The notes beneath the pieces are model-generated. The model saw only the letters and a program-made list of their open reading frames with translations, was not told where the DNA came from and searched no databases. A program made the translations under genes and the position numbers. From Streptosporangium canum (GTDB taxonomy: Bacteria > Actinomycetota > Actinomycetes > Streptosporangiales > Streptosporangiaceae): a DNA stretch of 64,000 bases. The DNA lies in the NCBI RefSeq assembly GCF_900113865.1, contig NZ_FOQY01000009.1, forward strand, positions 124,001 through 188,000, given 5' to 3'. Of the stretch, positions 26,756 to 35,956 are shown piece after piece. Positions within the stretch are counted from its first letter, which is position 1; each line of letters opens with the position of its first letter.

Positions 26756-28360
26756 TTACCGGCCTACCCGGCCTGCAACCATTCCAACGACCGAACTGAC
26801 TTCCGGGATACGCATCCGATGCGCGATGACCAGGTAGAGCACCATACCGAGACCGCCGCCCGCGGCCAGCATGATGGCCGCGCTGAGCGCGTTCAGGTCG
26901 GTCAGCTCCTGGGTGAGCCACAACACACCCAGCGCGGCCGCCGCGGCCGGAAGCGCGGCCATGTACATCCGTGACAGCCCGGCGGCCACCACGCGCCCCT
27001 GCAGGCCGTGCACGCGCCGGCTGGCGAGCGCCCAGGCCACCCCGGTGCCCGCGATATAGGAGACGGTGAGCGCGAAGGCCAGGCCCATGACGACGTACCG
27101 GGCGGGCAGGACGGCCGAGGCGAGGAAGCTGAGCGCGATGCTCACCGCCGTGTTGCCCGCCCCGATGAAGACGGGGGTCCGGGTGTCGCCGAAGGCGTAG
27201 AAGACACGCAGCAGGAGCTGGAAGATCGAGAACGGCACCAGCGCCAGGCCGAAGACCTGGAGCACGTTGCCTATGTAGACGGCGTCGTCGGGGTTGTTGT
27301 TGCCCCAGGAGTAGATCATCACGGTCACGGCCGGACCCAGCACCATCAACAGCAGCCCGGCGGGCACGAGCAGCGACGCCACCAGACGCACGCCTGAGGA
27401 GAACTCCTCGCGGATGGAGTCCAGATCGCCCTCGGCGGCCGACCGGCTCATCCGGGGCAGCATCGCGGTGATCACCGAGACCGCGATGATCCCGTAGGGG
27501 AGTTGGAACAGCTGGAAGGCCTGCGCGTACGCCGTGTTGCCGGCCCCCGGGGCCTTGGCGCCCGCCCCGGAGGCGATGTTGGTGGTGACCAGGAAGCCGA
27601 GCTGGGTGACGCTCACGTAGACGAGGGTCCAGGAGCCGGTGCGGACCATCTCGCCCAGTCCGGCCTCACGCAGGTCGAACCGGGGCCGGAAACGGAAGCC
27701 CACCTTGTGCAGCGAGACCATCAGCACCAGGCACTGAGCCACGATCCCGGCGGTGGTGCCGAGCCCCAGGAGGGCGAGGTCGGCTTCGCTCACCGTGCCG
27801 ACGTCCGCGCCCGCGCTGCCCGCCTTCAGGTAGTAAAGGACCAGGACGGCGATCATCACGACGTTGTTCAGCACCGGTGCCCACATCGGAGCGGCGAACC
27901 GGTCGCGGGTGTTGAGGATCGCCCCGGCAAGCGCCCCGATGCCGAAGAAGGCGATCTGGGGAAGGACGAACTGGGCCAGGGTGACCGCGACCTCGATCCG
28001 CCCGGCGCTCCAGTCCGAGGTGTAGAGGCCGATCAGCGGCCGGGCGAGCAGCACCGCGACCACGGTCAGCAGCGTCAGTGTGATCGTGCCCACGGTCATC
28101 AGCCGCTGCTCGTAGGCCCGCCCGCCGTCGAGGTCGCTCTTCTGCCGCCGCACGATCATCGGCACGACGACGCTGCTCAGGATCCCGCCGATGAGGAAGT
28201 CGAACAGGATGAACGGGATCGCGTTGGCGACGGTGTAGGCGTCGCCCATCTGCGCGCTGCCGAGCGCGGCCACGAGCACCGCCGAGCGGATGAAACCCGT
28301 GACGCGGGAGACCATCGTCCCCGCCGCCATGATCGCGCTCGCACGCAGGACCCTGCTCAT
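26756..28360 (-). CDS. murJ: Lipid II flippase MurJ (MviN)
   Basis: MOP-superfamily flippase moving lipid II across the cytoplasmic membrane. It has 534 aa with about 14 predicted membrane segments. The N-terminus MAAGTMVSRVTGFIRSAVL is the classic MurJ start; FILFDFLIGGILSSVVVP and the FYAFGDTRTPV loop are conserved. It stops before any kinase domain. The start lies 29 bp after the DUF6049-like gene, so the two are probably co-transcribed. Confidence 0.95.
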   Translation of the reverse strand: MSRVLRASAIMAAGTMVSRVTGFIRSAVLVAALGSAQMGDAYTVANAIPFILFDFLIGGILSSVVVPMIVRRQKSDLDGGRAYEQRLMTVGTITLTLLTVVAVLLARPLIGLYTSDWSAGRIEVAVTLAQFVLPQIAFFGIGALAGAILNTRDRFAAPMWAPVLNNVVMIAVLVLYYLKAGSAGADVGTVSEADLALLGLGTTAGIVAQCLVLMVSLHKVGFRFRPRFDLREAGLGEMVRTGSWTLVYVSVTQLGFLVTTNIASGAGAKAPGAGNTAYAQAFQLFQLPYGIIAVSVITAMLPRMSRSAAEGDLDSIREEFSSGVRLVASLLVPAGLLLMVLGPAVTVMIYSWGNNNPDDAVYIGNVLQVFGLALVPFSIFQLLLRVFYAFGDTRTPVFIGAGNTAVSIALSFLASAVLPARYVVMGLAFALTVSYIAGTGVAWALASRRVHGLQGRVVAAGLSRMYMAALPAAAAALGVLWLTQELTDLNALSAAIMLAAGGGLGMVLYLVIAHRMRIPEVSSVVGMVAGRVGR

Positions 28361-28389
28361 GCGTATTCCTCCGCTAGGTCGCTAGGTGC

Positions 28390-30531
28390 TCAGGACTCGG
28401 TGCCGGCCGGCGCGCTCGCGCGTCTCGGCGGTACGGTCGCCGCCGCGGCGCGGCGGGTCCCCCGGCGGCGCAGGACGCGCATGATCACGGCCGCCAGCAT
28501 CACCAGCAGCGCCGCTCCGACGATCACCAGCGCGATCCCGGTGTAGCCGGTGGTCCGCACGGTCAGCTCGACGGGCTTGCCGTAGTCGCGGCCGTCGGCC
28601 GTGGTGAGCTGGACCGTCACGGTGGTCTGCCCGCTGGCCGTCGACGTGGCGGTCATCGGGACCCGGATGGTCCGGTTCTGACCGCCGCGGAGCACGATCG
28701 GGTCGTCCTTGGCCTCGTACGGCTCGATCTTCAGCAGCCTGGGCTGGTCGGAGGTCACCTTGAGCCGGACCGTGACCTGGTTGGCGTCGACGTCCTGGCC
28801 CAGCCCGTTGTGGACCGTGATCGGCACGTCCCCGTTCTTGCCGGCCAGCGTGCGGATCTGGGTCTGCTCGGTGCCGGTGATGGAGATCTTCCCGATCCGG
28901 GCGTCGACCGCGGTCCCGACCTGCTTGACGTACGGCGTCGCGGTCTCGGCCCTGTCCCGCCAGGCGGAGGAGGCGAGCCGGAGCACCGCCAGGTCGAACA
29001 CGTCGAGGTCCTGCTCCGTGGTCACCGCGGCCGTCAGGTCGGCGCGCGCGGCGACGCGCTTGACGCTGCCCACATATGGCTTGGCGAGCTCCTTGCGCCG
29101 GTCCTGGTCGGTGTAGGTCAGGCCGGTGCGCGGCGTGGGGACGCCCTTGCCCCGTTTGATCGCGTCGAGCGTGGCCGGGGCGAGCCACGGCAGGGTGGCG
29201 GCCGTCTTCGCCAGGCCGGTCACGTAGGCCGGGTCCGGGTCCCAGCGCCGGGGCGGGACGCCGATCACGGTCCTGGCGGTGGTGACGGGCTCGGAGCTGA
29301 TCATCGCGGTCTCCGCGATGAACCGCTGGCGGTTCATCAGGGCCGCGCCGGGTGCCGAGGTATCGGCCCCGATGATCTCGCCCAGCGCCGTGTCGGTGAC
29401 CAGCGCGGTGATCGGGCCGTTCACGCTCTCCACGGTCGCCGAGGCGTCCGGGGTGGTGGCCGGCGGGATCGCCGGCGGCAGGTTCAGCGGGTTCAGCAGG
29501 ACGGTGGCGACGTCGCCGGTGGACAGCAGGTCCAGGCCGTCGTAGTCGATCAGGCCGTTCACCGGCCAGTTCACGTCGGTCAGGACGTCACGGCCGAGGG
29601 TGTCCCTGGCGACGATCCTGGCCGCGTCGATCCCGGTCCCGGTGACGTCGTCGACGCCGTTGTGGGCCAGGGCGGCCACGTCGGGGTCGCCGTAGGGGGT
29701 CGCCACGACCGGAGGCTTGGCGAGAGCCGTACGGAGGTCGCCGAGCCACTTGGCGGCCGCGGCGTTCGCCGGGCGGTTCTCGCTCTTGTCCTTGGTCCTG
29801 AGGGTGTAGGCCTTGCCCAGCGCCCGCACGTCGTCGAGGAGGGCGGGGTCGACCACCCAGGTGAGCCCCTTGGCCGAGGAGGTGTCCCGGGCGATCTCCA
29901 GCAGGTTGCCGAGGCGCTTGCCGTCGGCGAGGGAGGCGGGCAGGCCGTCGCTGACGAAGGTGCGGTCGTCGGCCCGGCGGGGCTGGTCGATGAGCGGCAG
30001 GACCATGGCGAGCCTGGTGCGCGGCACTCTGACGTCCTTGGGCATGTAGGCCACGAAGGTGCGCTGGACGGCGAGCTGCTGGCCGATGGGGTCGAGCACC
30101 TCGACCATGACCGGGTAGACGCCGAACCGGGTCAGGCCCAGCCGCTGCGGCGTGGAGACGAACTCCCACGGCGCCTTGGCGGAGGGGGCGACCTGCGGGA
30201 CGTTGAGCTGGTTCCAGGTGGTCGGCTGGAGCCCCTGGCCGCTCTGGTAGGCCGCCATGTCGGCGCGCCGGGCGAACGGCTGGGAGGAGTAGCGCATCCG
30301 GATCCGCAGGTTGGCGAGCGCCTCGGTGCCGGTGTTGGTGAAGGACCCGGAGATCTTGATCTCGGTGGTCGGCTCACGGGGCACGTCGGGGCTGATCGCC
30401 TCCACCACGAGCTGGGGGCTCTGGCGGCTCGCCGTGGTCGTCTGGGCGTTCGCCGTAGCCGCAGGCACCACGGCCGCGGGAAGAAGCAGCGTGGTGGCGA
30501 GCACGGCGAGCAGCGCGGCCTTGTTGATCAC
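28390..30531 (-). CDS. DUF6049-like secreted/membrane protein (Rv3909-like)
   Basis: A 713-aa protein with an N-terminal signal peptide (about 1-30, ending near ANAQT), a large extracytoplasmic part with beta-rich segments, and a C-terminal membrane helix (about 670-692) followed by an Arg-rich tail. It corresponds in position, size and architecture to M. tuberculosis Rv3909, which precedes mviN. Function unknown; the conserved link with murJ and sigM suggests envelope assembly. GTG at 30531. Confidence 0.72.
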   Translation of the reverse strand: MINKAALLAVLATTLLLPAAVVPAATANAQTTTASRQSPQLVVEAISPDVPREPTTEIKISGSFTNTGTEALANLRIRMRYSSQPFARRADMAAYQSGQGLQPTTWNQLNVPQVAPSAKAPWEFVSTPQRLGLTRFGVYPVMVEVLDPIGQQLAVQRTFVAYMPKDVRVPRTRLAMVLPLIDQPRRADDRTFVSDGLPASLADGKRLGNLLEIARDTSSAKGLTWVVDPALLDDVRALGKAYTLRTKDKSENRPANAAAAKWLGDLRTALAKPPVVATPYGDPDVAALAHNGVDDVTGTGIDAARIVARDTLGRDVLTDVNWPVNGLIDYDGLDLLSTGDVATVLLNPLNLPPAIPPATTPDASATVESVNGPITALVTDTALGEIIGADTSAPGAALMNRQRFIAETAMISSEPVTTARTVIGVPPRRWDPDPAYVTGLAKTAATLPWLAPATLDAIKRGKGVPTPRTGLTYTDQDRRKELAKPYVGSVKRVAARADLTAAVTTEQDLDVFDLAVLRLASSAWRDRAETATPYVKQVGTAVDARIGKISITGTEQTQIRTLAGKNGDVPITVHNGLGQDVDANQVTVRLKVTSDQPRLLKIEPYEAKDDPIVLRGGQNRTIRVPMTATSTASGQTTVTVQLTTADGRDYGKPVELTVRTTGYTGIALVIVGAALLVMLAAVIMRVLRRRGTRRAAAATVPPRRASAPAGTES

Positions 30532-30577
30532 ATGCCGGCCATGGGTCGAGTACGGCGCACGCCCGTAATGCTATGGC

Positions 30578-31099
30578 CTATCCAGCGAGGGGAAAGGTCG
30601 CAGGCTCCCTCCGTGACCGGGAATGGACTAGGTCAATGGTCTTCCCTGAGACAAGTGTGAGCAGGTGGTCGGCGCGTATCCGCAGTGCCGTATGGCGCTC
30701 TCCGGTCGGTGTGTGGACAACCTGCCCGGTTCCGGCGAGCCGCTCGTCGACCAGCACGGGCAGCCCGTCGGGGAGCAGCAGCGGGCAGATCAGCCCGGCG
30801 GCGTAGTCGGTGACGGAGTTCACCGTGAAGGCCGAGGCGGGACGGACCCGGCGGGCGCCCAGGGTGCCGCCGATCACGCCCGGCCGGGGAGGGGAGGCGA
30901 CGGAGGTGACGACCGCCACGGGCTCGCGGCCGATCCGGGTCGTGACCTCGAAGACTGTGACCTGCACGCAGGACGCCGGGCTCGCGGACAGCAGCTCCGG
31001 CAGTTCGTCGACGCATGTCATCGCGCGCGGAAGGCGTACGATCTCATGGTGGACCTGGTGTGCGAGGAGCCAGCGGTGGATCGCGAGGGCGTCCTTCAT
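30578..31099 (-). CDS. YbaK/EbsC-like aminoacyl-tRNA deacylase-domain protein
   Basis: A 173-aa protein resembling YbaK/ProX editing domains: N-terminal ALAIHRWLLAHQVHHEIVRL, a central VTSVASPPRPGVIGG region, and C-terminal HTALRIRADHLLTLVSG. Such proteins hydrolyse mischarged aminoacyl-tRNAs, but substrate is unknown. ATG at 31099 with AAGGAG seven bases upstream; the frame extends further but without support. In mycobacteria a NUDIX gene occupies the equivalent position between pcnA/cca and Rv3909. Confidence 0.68.
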   Translation of the reverse strand: MKDALAIHRWLLAHQVHHEIVRLPRAMTCVDELPELLSASPASCVQVTVFEVTTRIGREPVAVVTSVASPPRPGVIGGTLGARRVRPASAFTVNSVTDYAAGLICPLLLPDGLPVLVDERLAGTGQVVHTPTGERHTALRIRADHLLTLVSGKTIDLVHSRSRREPATFPLAG

Positions 31100-31186
31100 G
31101 TATGTGCTCCTTGCCTCGACGCACGGCCCCCGACGGTCTCCTGACTGACCGTAACCTGGTGATCGCGTCAGGTGTATCCCCAGAGG

Positions 31187-31198
31187 GGAACATGTTCC
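31187..31198. promoter_or_regulatory. 12-bp palindrome in the YbaK-cca divergent region
   Basis: GGAACATGTTCC is a perfect palindrome 22 bp before the cca start and 88 bp from the divergent YbaK-like start. The two-base core separates it from the LexA box (GAAC-N4-GTTC). The regulator is unknown. Confidence 0.4.
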
Positions 31199-31220
31199 GT
31201 AACCGAAGGACCTACCCGGC

Positions 31221-32660
31221 TTGTCCCTTTCAAATCTGTCTGAGAGCCAGCGGCACGGCATGAGCGAGCTGTTCCGGAAGATCGCCCCCGTGGCCGACGA
31301 ACTCGGCGAACTGTTCTCCGCCCGGGGATACCAGATCGCCCTGGTGGGCGGCTCCGTCCGCGACGTCCTCCTTGGCAGGATCGGCAACGACCTCGACCTG
31401 ACGACCGACGCGCGCCCGGAGACGGTCCTGGAGCTGATCCGCGACTGGGCCGACTCCGTCTGGACGATCGGCATCGACTTCGGCACGGTCGGCGTGCGCA
31501 AGGGCAACTGGCTGCTGGAGATCACCACCTACCGCAGCGAGTCCTACGATCCCAAGTCGCGCAAGCCCGAAGTGGTCTACGGCGACACGCTGGAGGGCGA
31601 CCTCGCCCGGCGTGACTTCGTGGTCAACGCGATGGCGCTGCGCCTGCCGTCCCGCGAGTTCGTGGACCCGCACGGCGGCCTCGACGACCTGCGCGCCAAG
31701 GTGCTGCGCACCCCCGCCCTCCCCGAACGGTCCTTCGACGACGACCCGCTGCGGATGCTCCGCGCCGCCCGGTTCGCCAGCCAGTTCGGTTTCACCGTGG
31801 ACTCGGCCGCGTTCGCCGCGATGACCGCGATGGCCGAGCGGATCGAGATCGTCTCCGCCGAGCGGATCCGCGACGAGCTGAACAAGCTGATCTGCGGCGA
31901 TCACCCCCGCGAGGGGCTCAAGATCCTCGTCGACTCCGGACTCGCCGCCCACGTCCTGCCCGAACTGCCCAAGCTCCGCCTGGAGATCGACGAGCACCAC
32001 CGGCACAAGGACGTCTACGATCACACGCTGATCGTGCTGGAGCAGGCGATCGACCTGGAGGAGAACGGCCCCGACCGCATCCTGCGCTGGGCCGCGCTCC
32101 TGCACGACGTGGGCAAGCCCAAGACCCGCCGCCACGAGCCCGGCGGCCGGGTCTCCTTCCACCACCACGAGGTGGTCGGCGCGCAGCTCGCCAAGAAGCG
32201 GATGTCGGAGCTGAAGTTCCCCAAGGACGTGGTGGCCGACGTGTCCCGCCTGGTGGAGCTGCATCTGCGCTTCCACGGGTACGGCACCGGAGAGTGGACC
32301 GACTCGGCCGTCCGCCGCTACGTCCGCGACGGCGGGCCCCTGCTCGAACGCCTGCACAAGCTGACCCGCGCCGACTGCACCACGCGCAACAAGCGCAAGG
32401 CCCAGGCGCTGTCGCGGACCTACGACCAGCTTGAGGAGCGCATCGCCCGGCTGGCCGACGAGGAGGAGCTGGGGAAGATCCGTCCCGAGCTCGACGGCAA
32501 CGAGATCCAGGCGCTCCTCGGCGTCCCCCCGGGCCCGGTCATCGGCCGCGCCTACAAGTTCCTTCTGGACATGCGCCTGGACAAGGGCGTCATCGGCAAG
32601 GAGGCGGCGGCCGACGCCCTGCGCCAGTGGGCCCACGAGAACGGCCTCTCCGCCGAGTGA
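31221..32660 (+). CDS. cca: CCA tRNA nucleotidyltransferase / poly(A)-polymerase family
   Basis: Adds or repairs the 3' CCA of tRNAs. It has 479 aa. The nucleotidyltransferase head has VGGSVRDVLLG and NDLDLTTDARPE with the catalytic aspartates; RRDFVVNAMA follows. An HD domain (HRHKDVYDHT ... AALLHDVGKP) sits in the C-terminal half. I favour TTG at 31221, which has GAAGGA ten bases upstream and retains SESQRHGMSEL, which resembles N-termini of Streptomyces homologues; ATG at 31260 is the alternative. This is the pcnA (Rv3907c) equivalent. Confidence 0.94.
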   Translation: MSLSNLSESQRHGMSELFRKIAPVADELGELFSARGYQIALVGGSVRDVLLGRIGNDLDLTTDARPETVLELIRDWADSVWTIGIDFGTVGVRKGNWLLEITTYRSESYDPKSRKPEVVYGDTLEGDLARRDFVVNAMALRLPSREFVDPHGGLDDLRAKVLRTPALPERSFDDDPLRMLRAARFASQFGFTVDSAAFAAMTAMAERIEIVSAERIRDELNKLICGDHPREGLKILVDSGLAAHVLPELPKLRLEIDEHHRHKDVYDHTLIVLEQAIDLEENGPDRILRWAALLHDVGKPKTRRHEPGGRVSFHHHEVVGAQLAKKRMSELKFPKDVVADVSRLVELHLRFHGYGTGEWTDSAVRRYVRDGGPLLERLHKLTRADCTTRNKRKAQALSRTYDQLEERIARLADEEELGKIRPELDGNEIQALLGVPPGPVIGRAYKFLLDMRLDKGVIGKEAAADALRQWAHENGLSAE

Positions 32661-32691
32661 CGTCGCGGACGCGGCGACGACCTGGAGAGGG

Positions 32692-33990
32692 TCACGACGG
32701 CGATGACGACAGCGGCTCGGGCGCTCTGACCGGGGTGACCACCCGGTAGAGCGCCGCGCCGCCCAGGTATCCGGCGGTGATGATCCCCAGCACCGGCAGT
32801 GACCGGCCGTCGGCCGGCAGCAGGGCCGCGGCCAGGGCCGCGGCCAGCACGTAGGTGCCGTTGAAGAGCATGTCGTAGATCGAGAAGGCCCGGCCGAGGT
32901 AGGCGTCCTCGACGTCCCGCTGGACGCTGGTGTCCGCGCAGATCTTGATGCTCTGCCCGGCGATGCCGAGCACGAAGCCGCCGGCCGCGAAGCCCCACTG
33001 CTGGAACGGCGCGCAGAGCGCGAACGTCAGCACCCCGGCGCCGGCGAGCATGGCCTGCACCCACCGCTCGATGCCGAAGCGCTCGGTGGCCCACGGCGTG
33101 ACCAGGATGGCCAGGGCGTAGCCGACCCCCGAGGTGGCGACCACGATGGAGACCGCGTTCAGCGCGTCCTCGGCGTTCTCGGCGAAGTAGTAGCGCGACA
33201 GCAGCACCAGCATCGCCGTGCACATGCCGTACACGAACCGGTGGGTGGCCATCGCCCCCATCGCGGCGGCGGCGGCCCGGTGGCGGGCGAGGTGCCGCGC
33301 GCCGTCGGTCAGGCCGCTCAGCACGTGGCGTACGGCGGCGCGGGCCTGCGGCCGGTCCGGGTCGTAGGCCGGGCCGAGCAGCTCCCTGCCCATGGTCCTG
33401 GCGATCAGCGCGCTGAGCCCGAAGACGAGGCCGGAGGCGACCAGCAGCACCGCCGTGCCCCGGTGGTCCGAGCCGAAGATCATCCGCAGCAGGTAGCCCG
33501 CGCCCACGCCCACGAAGGTCAGCACGGTGCCGGAGGTGGGGGTGACCGCGTTGGCCACCATCAGCCGGTCGGCCGGGACGACGTGCGGGAGCGAGGCGCC
33601 CAGCGCGGCGAGGAAGAAGCGGTTGACCCCGAGGACGGCGAGCGCGGCGGTGTAGAAGAGCGCGTCGGGAGCGCCGGCGGCGACGAGGGCGGCGGCCAGC
33701 AGCAGCAGCGCCCCGCGGACCAGCGGCGCGATCACCAGGATCTGCCGCCGGGACCAGCGGTCGATGAACACCCCCACGAAGGGGCCCAGGATCGAGTACG
33801 GCAGCAGCAGCACCGCCAGTCCGGCGGCGATCCCGACGGCGCTGGTGCTCTTCTCCGGGCTGAAGAAGGCGAATCCGGCCACGGCGAACTGGAAGATCCC
33901 GTCGGAGAACTGTGAGACCAGGCGGGTGCCGAACAGCCGCCGGAAGTCCCGACCTTCCAGGACCACGCGTAGATCGGATACGAATGACAC
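32692..33990 (-). CDS. MFS transporter
   Basis: A 432-aa integral membrane protein with about 12 hydrophobic segments and MFS loop motifs such as GVFIDRWSRRQILV between segments 2 and 3. It resembles actinobacterial drug-exporter-like MFS proteins with an N-terminal FRRLFGTRLVSQFSDGIFQ. GTG at 33990. It is convergent with cca and divergent from idi. Substrate unknown. Confidence 0.85.
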   Translation of the reverse strand: MSFVSDLRVVLEGRDFRRLFGTRLVSQFSDGIFQFAVAGFAFFSPEKSTSAVGIAAGLAVLLLPYSILGPFVGVFIDRWSRRQILVIAPLVRGALLLLAAALVAAGAPDALFYTAALAVLGVNRFFLAALGASLPHVVPADRLMVANAVTPTSGTVLTFVGVGAGYLLRMIFGSDHRGTAVLLVASGLVFGLSALIARTMGRELLGPAYDPDRPQARAAVRHVLSGLTDGARHLARHRAAAAAMGAMATHRFVYGMCTAMLVLLSRYYFAENAEDALNAVSIVVATSGVGYALAILVTPWATERFGIERWVQAMLAGAGVLTFALCAPFQQWGFAAGGFVLGIAGQSIKICADTSVQRDVEDAYLGRAFSIYDMLFNGTYVLAAALAAALLPADGRSLPVLGIITAGYLGGAALYRVVTPVRAPEPLSSSPS

Positions 33991-34115
33991 GGGGTCAGCC
34001 TACGCTCGGCGGCCCCCGTGGAGACATCGGGAACATCCCTGAGATACGCGGGTGGACACTTCCACACCTTTCATGATCTAACGCTGATCAGACATGACGG
34101 GCCGACATGGTCACG

Positions 34116-34121
34116 TACCCT
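34116..34121 (+). promoter_or_regulatory. Possible -10 for leaderless idi mRNA
   Basis: TACCCT fits TANNNT and ends seven bases before the idi GTG at 34129. No Shine-Dalgarno sequence precedes that GTG. The combination suggests a leaderless transcript; no clear -35 is seen. Confidence 0.4.
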
Positions 34122-34128
34122 CGGTCGG

Positions 34129-34710
34129 GTGACGCCTCAAGAACACGTCGTGCTCGTCGACGCCGAGGGAAACGCGATCGGCACGGCCCCCAAGGCCGTG
34201 GTGCACGGTCCGGACACCCCCCTCCATCTCGCCTTCTCCAGCTACGTGTTCGACGGACAGGGCCGGGTGCTCCTCACCCGCAGGGCGTCGCACAAGCTCA
34301 CCTGGCCCGGCGTGTGGACCAACAGCTGCTGCGGCCACCCGCTGCCCGGTGAGCCGATGGTGGAGGCGGTGACCCGCCGGCTCTCCCACGAGCTGGGGCT
34401 GAGCGCCGGCGGCGTCGACCTGCTGCTGCCGCGCTTCTCCTACCGGGCGGTCATGGACAGCGGGATCGTCGAGCACGAGCTCTGCCCGGTCTACCGGGTG
34501 GTCGCCGGGTCCGACGCCGCGCCCAACCCCGACGAGGTCGACGACGTGCGCTGGATGCCGTGGAAGGAGTTCGTCGACGGGGTGCTCGCCCACCGCCTGG
34601 CCGTCTCCCCGTGGTGCCGCGAGCAGCTCCCGCAACTGGTCGAGCTCGGCGCCGACCCCCTCGGCTGGCCGGTCGCCGACCCCGCCGGGCTCCCCGCCGC
34701 CGCCCGCTGA
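34129..34710 (+). CDS. idi: Isopentenyl-diphosphate delta-isomerase, type I
   Basis: NUDIX-fold isomerase interconverting isopentenyl and dimethylallyl diphosphate for isoprenoid synthesis. It has 193 aa. The catalytic cysteine is C68 in TNSCCGHP, the metal-binding NUDIX-like segment is GEPMVEAVTRRLSHELGL, and EHEL near 119-122 supplies the catalytic glutamate region. GTG at 34129 is chosen because homology begins at EHVVLVDAEGN. It overlaps no neighbour and ends 94 bp before a bidirectional terminator. Confidence 0.95.
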   Translation: MTPQEHVVLVDAEGNAIGTAPKAVVHGPDTPLHLAFSSYVFDGQGRVLLTRRASHKLTWPGVWTNSCCGHPLPGEPMVEAVTRRLSHELGLSAGGVDLLLPRFSYRAVMDSGIVEHELCPVYRVVAGSDAAPNPDEVDDVRWMPWKEFVDGVLAHRLAVSPWCREQLPQLVELGADPLGWPVADPAGLPAAAR

Positions 34711-34803
34711 CCACGGACCGGCCGACCACGGACCGGCCGGCCACGGATCATCCGAGAACAGGCCGTCGGACGCGGGCCTTCGACCACCGGCCCTCGAACG
34801 CGG

Positions 34804-34835
34804 AGAGCCCCCCGCCGATGGGCGGGGGGCTCTTC
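34804..34835. terminator. Bidirectional terminator between idi and ino1
   Basis: GAGCCCCCCGCC and its exact complement form a 12-bp stem with a GATG loop, followed by TTCTC on the plus strand. It ends both convergent genes. The preceding 34711-34750 contains two GACCACGGACCGGCCG-like repeats and no gene. Confidence 0.85.
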
Positions 34836-34849
34836 TCACGGTCGGGCGC

Positions 34850-35929
34850 TCAGCGCTCGACCTCGCCGCGGATGTACTTCTCCACGTATTCGCGAGCCTC
34901 GTCGTCGGAGTACTGCTCCGGCGGGGACTTCATGAAGTAGGAGGAGGCCGACAGGATCGGCCCGGCGATGCCCCGGTCGAGGGCGATCTTCGCGGCCCGG
35001 ACCGCGTCGATGATGATGCCGGCGGAGTTGGGGGAGTCCCAGACCTCCAGCTTGTACTCCAGGTTCAGCGGGGTGTCGCCGAAGGACCTGCCCTCCAGGC
35101 GGACGTAGGCCCACTTGCGGTCGTCGAGCCACGGCACGTGGTCCGACGGGCCGATGTGCACGTCGGCCTTGCCCATCTCGTGCGGGATCTGGGAGGTGAC
35201 GGACTGGGTCTTGGAGATCTTCTTGGACTGCAGGCGCTTGCGCTCCAGCATGTTCATGAAGTCCATGTTGCCGCCGAAGTTCAGCTGGTAGGTGCGGAGC
35301 AGCTCGACCCCGCGGTCCTCGAACAGCTTGGCCATCACACGGTGCGTGATCGTCGCGCCGACCTGGGACTTGATGTCGTCGCCGATGATCGGGACGCCGG
35401 CGTCGGTGAACTTCTGGGCCCACACCGGGTCGGAGGCGATGAACACCGGCAGCGCGTTGACGAACGCGACCTTGGCGTCGAGGGCGCACTGGGCGTAGAA
35501 GCGGTCGGCCTCCTCCGACCCGACGGGCAGGTAGGAGACCAGGACGTCGACCTTGTTGTCCTTGAGGACCTGCACGACGTCGGCCGGGGCCTCGTCCGAC
35601 TCCTCGATCATGTCCCGGTAGAACTCGCCGAGGCCGTCGAAGGTGTGGCCGCGCTGCACGGTCACACCCAGCGGCGGCACGTCGCAGATCTTGATGGTGT
35701 TGTTCTCCGAGGCCACGATCGCCTCGGACAGGTCACGCCCGACCTTCTTGGCGTCGACGTCGAAAGCCGCGACGAACTCGACGTCACCGACGTGGTAGTC
35801 GCCGAACTTGACGTGCATCAGGCCCGGCACCCGGGTGCCGGGGTCGGCGTCCCGGTAGTAGTGCACGCCCTGCACGAGCGACGTGGCACAGTTGCCTACA
35901 CCGACAATGGCTACGCGCACCGAACCCAT
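34850..35929 (-). CDS. ino1: Inositol-3-phosphate synthase
   Basis: NAD-dependent isomerase converting glucose 6-phosphate to myo-inositol 3-phosphate, the entry to phosphatidylinositol and mycothiol. It has 359 aa, the short actinobacterial form. The Rossmann start is [35 protein letters not shown] and the NPN-like DSPNSAG region with a C-terminal lysine cluster are conserved. ATG at 35929. It lies 27 bp after a PadR regulator gene, the same pair as Rv0046c-Rv0047c. Confidence 0.96.
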   Translation of the reverse strand: MGSVRVAIVGVGNCATSLVQGVHYYRDADPGTRVPGLMHVKFGDYHVGDVEFVAAFDVDAKKVGRDLSEAIVASENNTIKICDVPPLGVTVQRGHTFDGLGEFYRDMIEESDEAPADVVQVLKDNKVDVLVSYLPVGSEEADRFYAQCALDAKVAFVNALPVFIASDPVWAQKFTDAGVPIIGDDIKSQVGATITHRVMAKLFEDRGVELLRTYQLNFGGNMDFMNMLERKRLQSKKISKTQSVTSQIPHEMGKADVHIGPSDHVPWLDDRKWAYVRLEGRSFGDTPLNLEYKLEVWDSPNSAGIIIDAVRAAKIALDRGIAGPILSASSYFMKSPPEQYSDDEAREYVEKYIRGEVER

Positions 35930-35956
35930 GGCACTCGCTCCCCTTGTTCTGAGTGG

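Noticed and set aside
31187..31198. LexA/SOS box
   Set aside because: The GAAC and GTTC halves are separated by two bases, not the four required.
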